Below, piece after piece: positions 6,362 through 9,221 of a DNA stretch of 9,221 bases. The translations under genes and the position numbers were made by a program. The notes under the pieces were generated by a model. That model made no database searches and was not told where the DNA came from. It saw only the letters and a list, made by a program, of their open reading frames with translations. Every line of letters begins with the position of its first letter. Position 1 is the stretch's first letter. Source of the stretch: Streptomyces speibonae (lineage in GTDB: Bacteria; Actinomycetota; Actinomycetes; Streptomycetales; Streptomycetaceae); the NCBI GenBank assembly GCA_000715605.1, contig KL568562.1, positions 1,320-10,540 on the forward strand, read 5' to 3'.

Positions 6362-6582
6362 CTGGCCTGAAAGCATGCAGCGTTGGACGGAAAGTGACCG
6401 ATGCGTACCATCTGTTCCGCCGACGGAGCGGCCGGGGGCGCAGCCGCTCCACCCCTCCTGGTGGTCGATGTTTACGCAGGTCAAAGCCATCACCTGAGTC
6501 CGGCTCCATCGAGGAGGGGGTGAGGGGCGATGGTTGGCCGTCACTTTCCCCGACCGGAGGAGAAATCCATTTCATCGCCATC
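6362..6582. other. Intergenic region between the divergent DUF4185 and TPR genes
   Basis: This stretch has no well-supported gene. It contains an 8-bp stem (GGAGCGGC 6425-6432, GCCGCTCC 6443-6450, 10-base loop), then a small CCACC/GGTGG repeat (6449-6453, 6460-6464). A very short open frame (6530-6589) follows a GGAGG run. The hairpin has no T-tract and does not follow a gene end, so its role is unclear. Confidence 0.4.
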
Positions 6583-6589
6583 GGAATAG
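6530..6589 (+). CDS. Possible 19-residue leader ORF before the TPR gene
   Basis: An ATG at 6530 lies about 12 bases after GGAGG (6513-6517) and opens a frame encoding MVGRHFPRPEEKSISSPSE, ending at TAG 6587-6589, 42 bases before the TPR gene. It has no recognisable relatives. Its end overlaps the SigR-type -35 (6583-6587), so it would be absent from transcripts made at that promoter. It is probably chance. Confidence 0.15.
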   Translation: MVGRHFPRPEEKSISSPSE

Positions 6590-6608
6590 ACCACTGCGCC
6601 GAGCCGTT
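6583..6608 (+). promoter_or_regulatory. SigR-type promoter of the TPR gene
   Basis: GGAAT (6583-6587), exactly 18 bases, then GTT (6606-6608) matches the SigR (thiol-oxidative stress ECF sigma) consensus GGAAT-N18-GTT known in Streptomyces. Transcription would start near 6615, leaving a short leader holding AAGGAGGT (6619-6626) before the GTG. Confidence 0.6.
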
Positions 6609-6631
6609 GTCGGCGCCGAAGGAGGTCACGC

Positions 6632-6979
6632 GTGGACACCATGTACTACGACCACGGAACGCCGGCCGAGCGCTGGGAGCGCGCCGGGATGTTCTTCGAC
6701 GCCAAGGGCTACACCGCCGCCGCGCGCGTCCTGGGCACGCTGGTCGAGGAGGTGCCGGAACAGACCGCACCGCGGCTGCTGCTGGCGCGGGCCTACTACC
6801 ACTCGGCCCAGCTGCGCTGGGCGGAGGCGGAGTTGCGGGTCATCGTGGAGCGCGACCCGGTGGAGCACTACGCCCGGCTGATGCTGGGGCGCACCCTCCA
6901 GCGGCAGGGACGCGACGACGAGGCCCGGCCTCATCTGCGCATCGCCGCCGCGCTGGACGGCGACTTCGACGACGCGTAG
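6632..6979 (+). CDS. Small tetratricopeptide-repeat protein
   Basis: The product has 115 residues and consists almost entirely of three TPR units: about 12-45, 46-79 and 80-113. They show the family's W/L-G/A-Y-A-P spacing, as in ARAYYHSAQLRWAEAELRV and LGRTLQRQGRDDEARPHL. There is no signal peptide or membrane segment, so a cytoplasmic protein-interaction adaptor is expected; its partners are unknown. The GTG at 6632 was chosen because AAGGAGGT lies 5-6 bases upstream; an ATG at 6641 is an alternative. A SigR-type promoter match suggests induction by disulfide stress. The gene ends in a hairpin shared with the convergent PepSY gene. Confidence 0.85.
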   Translation: MDTMYYDHGTPAERWERAGMFFDAKGYTAAARVLGTLVEEVPEQTAPRLLLARAYYHSAQLRWAEAELRVIVERDPVEHYARLMLGRTLQRQGRDDEARPHLRIAAALDGDFDDA

Positions 6980-6990
6980 GCCGTCGGCGG

Positions 6991-7039
6991 CTCGTGCCGG
7001 TACCCGGTCTCCCTCCCGGGGCCGGGGCACCGGCACGGG
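6991..7039. terminator. Bidirectional terminator between the TPR and PepSY genes
   Basis: CGTGCCGGT (6993-7001) and ACCGGCACG (7029-7037) form a perfect 9-bp stem, extendable to 11 with one G-T pair. The loop of 27 bases contains further G/C pairing. It lies between two convergent stop codons and probably stops transcription from both sides. No T-tract is present. Confidence 0.6.
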
Positions 7040-7048
7040 TGGCACGCG

Positions 7049-8461
7049 TCAGGACACCGTGGTGCCGCCGCCTCCGTAGGTCCGCCGCCCCCGCCGGTGG
7101 GCGACCTCCCCGAGGACGATGTCGGCGGCGAGGAACGCGGCCAGCGGGATGCCGAGCAGCGGCACGAAGTAACCCAGGACGGCGATCAGCGCCAGCAGCG
7201 GGACGAGCACGTACGGCGGTACGTGCTGCCAGGCGCCCCGCGGGATCGGCCGGCCGAAGGCGGAGCCGCGGCCCCGCTGCCACCACAGGCGGTAGCCCCA
7301 CAGGATCAGCAGGATCAGGGCGAGGGCGAGGAGCATCAGCGCGATCTGGTTCGCCAGTCCGAACAGGGTGCCGGTGTGCAGGTCGATGCCCCAGCTGGTG
7401 AGCTTCGCCAGTACCGGGTAGTCGTCGAACCGCAGGACGTCGGTCACCTGCCCCGTGCCGGGGTCGACGGCGACCGAGTCCTGCTTCTCCGGCCAGCTGC
7501 GCTGGATCTGCCGCACCACGTACGCGGAGTCCGCGTCGGCCGGCGGGACGATCTCGACCGGGTTGTCCAGCCCCTCGGCCCGTGCCGCAGCGAGCACCTG
7601 GTCGAGGCCCGCACCGCTCTCCGCGTCGCCCGTCGCGGCGCCGGCGCCGCCGTGCTCCGCGTGTTCACCGGACGCCACGGCCGACACCGAAGGGGTTTCC
7701 TGGCCGAGCGAGGTCCGCAGCTCGCCGATGTTCGCGCCGGCGTAGGTGGACCAGGTCAGACCGGTCGCCGAGAGGAACACGAAGCCGGTCGCGGCCCAGA
7801 CGCCCACACTGCCGTGCAGGCCCAGCGTCCGCCTCCGTCCCTTCGTGCCGCGCACCTTGCGCAGCGCGCGGCGCCGGGAGAACCACAGGATCAGCCCGCC
7901 GAGCGCGATCACCCACAGCCAGCTGGCCGCCAGCTCGCTGTAGAGCCGGCCCGGCTCGCCGAGGTGCAGATCGCGGTGGAACTCGTCGATCCAGGTGCGC
8001 AGGGGCAGCGCGCCGGAGGAGCCGTACTGTTCCAGCTCGCCACGCACCTCGGCGGTGTAGGGGTCGACGAACACGGCCAAGGTGTGGTCGGGGTCCACAC
8101 CCGGTATGCCGGCGAGCAGCACGCGGGTGGTGGCACCCTCCTCGGGTGCGGGGCGTACGGCGGTGACCGTGCCCTCGGGGCGGGCTTCGCGTGCGGCGGC
8201 GACCTGTTCGGAGACGGGCAGTTCGCGGTCGCCGACGGGAACGGTCAGCTCGTGGTCGTAGACGATCTTCTCGGCCTGGAAGGAGGCGGCGTACAGCAGG
8301 CCGGTGAGTGCGGCGACGAGGAGGAAGGGCGCCACCAGCACGCCCGCGTAGAAGTGCAGGCGCAGGACGAGGGGCCGCACGGCGGCCCAGGTGCTCCTGG
8401 CCGGTGTGGGGGCGGGGGTTTGCGGGGCCTCGTCCGTGCTGGTCGAGGGAGCGGTGGTCAT
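7049..8461 (-). CDS. PepSY-associated TM-helix membrane protein (PiuB-like)
   Basis: The product has 470 residues. The ATG at 8461 was chosen with GGGAGA about 10 bases upstream; the open frame continues further but overlaps the deformylase gene. Membrane segments are near 31-58, 178-194, 218-238, 366-390 and 415-450 (one or two). The family's conserved histidines occur at H36 (RLHFYAG), H162/H166 (HRDLHLG), H216 (LHGSVG) and H362 (DLHTG), plausible metal or haem ligands. Two extracytoplasmic PepSY-like regions span about 82-145 and 285-345. A loop at 265-273 carries HAEH, possibly metal-binding. Relatives such as PiuB are linked to iron or siderophore uptake and membrane redox, but no uptake genes lie nearby, so the substrate is unknown. 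A hairpin follows the gene, which diverges from the deformylase gene. Confidence 0.88.
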   Translation of the reverse strand: MTTAPSTSTDEAPQTPAPTPARSTWAAVRPLVLRLHFYAGVLVAPFLLVAALTGLLYAASFQAEKIVYDHELTVPVGDRELPVSEQVAAAREARPEGTVTAVRPAPEEGATTRVLLAGIPGVDPDHTLAVFVDPYTAEVRGELEQYGSSGALPLRTWIDEFHRDLHLGEPGRLYSELAASWLWVIALGGLILWFSRRRALRKVRGTKGRRRTLGLHGSVGVWAATGFVFLSATGLTWSTYAGANIGELRTSLGQETPSVSAVASGEHAEHGGAGAATGDAESGAGLDQVLAAARAEGLDNPVEIVPPADADSAYVVRQIQRSWPEKQDSVAVDPGTGQVTDVLRFDDYPVLAKLTSWGIDLHTGTLFGLANQIALMLLALALILLILWGYRLWWQRGRGSAFGRPIPRGAWQHVPPYVLVPLLALIAVLGYFVPLLGIPLAAFLAADIVLGEVAHRRGRRTYGGGGTTVS

Positions 8462-8540
8462 CGGCGGGGTTCTCCCGGGGACGTGGGGACCATGGTGGTG
8501 CAGTAGTCGGGGTGACGGGGCGTCGGGTTCCCGGGAAGGG

Positions 8541-8560
8541 CGTGTGACCTGTGACACACG
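8541..8560. promoter_or_regulatory. CRP-like palindrome between PepSY and deformylase genes
   Basis: A 20-bp imperfect palindrome has outer arms CGTGTG and CACACG, with 7 of 10 base pairs complementary. The core GTGTGACCTGTGACAC (8542-8557) fits the Streptomyces Crp pattern GTGnC-N6-GnCAC at 7 of 8 defined positions. It lies in the 123-base divergent region and overlaps the proposed -35 of the deformylase gene. Confidence 0.4.
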
Positions 8561-8578
8561 GGTCGGGCGTGCGATCCT
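8551..8578 (+). promoter_or_regulatory. Putative leaderless promoter of the deformylase gene
   Basis: GTGACA (8551-8556), a 16-base spacer and GATCCT (8573-8578) form a moderate match, with the -10 ending 6 bases before the ATG at 8585. No Shine-Dalgarno sequence precedes that ATG, consistent with a leaderless transcript. Confidence 0.4.
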
Positions 8579-8584
8579 GACTGC

Positions 8585-9221
8585 ATGGACATGCCGGACG
8601 AGCGCGCACCCCTGGCCGAACGGGTCGAGCAACTGCTCGCCGCGGAGGGGCCCTTGCCCATCGTGACGGCCGGTGATCCGGTGCTGCGCGCGGGCACCGA
8701 GCCGTACGACGGCCAGCTGGGGTCCGCTCTGCTGGCCCGGTTCGTCGACGCGCTGCGGATCACCATGCACGCCGCTCCGGGCGTCGGGCTGGCCGCGCCG
8801 CAGGTCGGCGTGGGGCTGCGGATCGCGGTGATGGAGGATCCGGCGCTCGTGCCCGATGAGGTGCTCCTGGCGCGCGGCCGGGTGCCGCAGCCGTTCCGGG
8901 TCCTGGTCAATCCCGTCTACGCACCGGTCGGCGCCGGGCGGGCCGCGTTCTTCGAGGGGTGCCTGAGTGTGCCGGGGTACCAGGCGGTGGTGGCGCGCGC
9001 CGCCGAAGTGCGGCTGACGGGGCAGGACGAGCACGGCCGGGCCCTGGACGAGGTGTTCACCGGCTGGCCCGCCCGCATCGTGCAGCACGAGACGGACCAT
9101 CTCGACGGCACGCTGTACCTCGACCGCGCCGAGCCGCGCTCGTTGTCGTCGCACACGGCGGTGGCGCGGCGCTGGTCGCAGCCGGCGCCGGACGAGGCGG
9201 CGCGGCAGCTGGGCTTCGAAT
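8585..9221 (+). CDS. def: Peptide deformylase (3' end cut by window)
   Basis: 212 residues are visible, with the three defining motifs intact: GVGLAAPQ (66-73), EGCLS (124-128) and QHETDHLDG (167-175). Metal ligands are Cys126, His168 and His172; the catalytic acid is Glu169. The enzyme removes the formyl group from the N-terminal methionine of new proteins at the ribosome. The last complete codon encodes Glu and the next starts with T, so a stop may follow at once, which would suit the family length; this is a guess. The ATG at 8585 lacks a ribosome binding site and probably starts a leaderless message; the ATG at 8591 is an alternative. Actinomycetes often carry several def paralogues. No fmt or other translation genes are adjacent, so this may be an accessory copy. 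Confidence 0.93.
   Translation, partial: MDMPDERAPLAERVEQLLAAEGPLPIVTAGDPVLRAGTEPYDGQLGSALLARFVDALRITMHAAPGVGLAAPQVGVGLRIAVMEDPALVPDEVLLARGRVPQPFRVLVNPVYAPVGAGRAAFFEGCLSVPGYQAVVARAAEVRLTGQDEHGRALDEVFTGWPARIVQHETDHLDGTLYLDRAEPRSLSSHTAVARRWSQPAPDEAARQLGFE

Noticed and set aside
6326..6544. Minus-strand frame of 72 residues upstream of the DUF4185 gene
   Set aside because: It runs through the promoter and operator of that gene, and its product matches nothing I recognise.
8458..8493. An 11-residue minus-strand frame whose stop overlaps the PepSY start (ATGA)
   Set aside because: The overlap suggests coupling, but its ATG has no ribosome binding site and so short a frame is easily chance.
7097..8506. 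Plus-strand open frame of 469 residues
   Set aside because: Antisense to the PepSY protein, which has membrane helices and conserved histidines; the shadow is charged and featureless.
8462..9154. N-terminal extension of the PepSY frame
   Set aside because: It would run antisense through the deformylase gene; the ATG at 8461 has a ribosome binding site and a sensible N-terminus.
1..9221. A mobile element, CRISPR array, phage or defence system
   Set aside because: No transposase, integrase, tandem spacer-repeat, terminal inverted repeat or composition shift is visible, and every gene fits a normal Streptomyces-type chromosome.

Overview
The window is high-GC, strongly GC3-biased DNA with GTG starts, leaderless-type promoters and PASTA, PepSY, TPR and FG-GAP proteins typical of an actinomycete, most likely Streptomyces. 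It looks like ordinary chromosomal sequence. I see no mobile element, tRNA, rRNA or CRISPR array. Eight protein genes are supported, the outermost two cut by the window edges.

Layout. (1) 1-179, minus: N-terminal end of a patatin-like phospholipase. (2) 180-353: divergent intergenic region with three G-rich palindromes and a promoter on each side. (3) 354-1718, plus: membrane-anchored protein with two PASTA-like repeats and long Lys-Pro and Ser-Gly linkers, converging on (4) 1729-2088, minus: a small cupin. (5) 2237-3214, minus: a PLP-dependent threonine/serine dehydratase without an ACT domain, apparently leaderless. A perfect 13-bp inverted repeat separates it from (6) 3316-6279, minus: a large secreted protein with a DUF4185/sialidase-like propeller, a discoidin/CBM32-like domain and eight FG-GAP/VCBS repeats in an exact 51-residue register. 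Its promoter carries a perfect 12-bp LacI-type palindrome at the expected transcription start. (7) 6632-6979, plus: a three-TPR protein behind an excellent match to the SigR promoter consensus. It converges through a hairpin on (8) 7049-8461, minus: a PepSY-associated membrane protein. (9) 8585-9221+, plus: a peptide deformylase, divergent from the PepSY gene and lacking only its last few bases.

The genes do not form one pathway; most are single transcription units with their own promoters. The most interesting locus is the secreted DUF4185-CBM-VCBS protein, a probable carbohydrate-active enzyme under sugar-type (LacI-like) control. The best regulatory signals are the tandem palindromes next to the phospholipase gene, the SigR-type promoter of the TPR gene and the CRP-like palindrome between the PepSY and deformylase genes. 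I found no convincing new multi-gene system.
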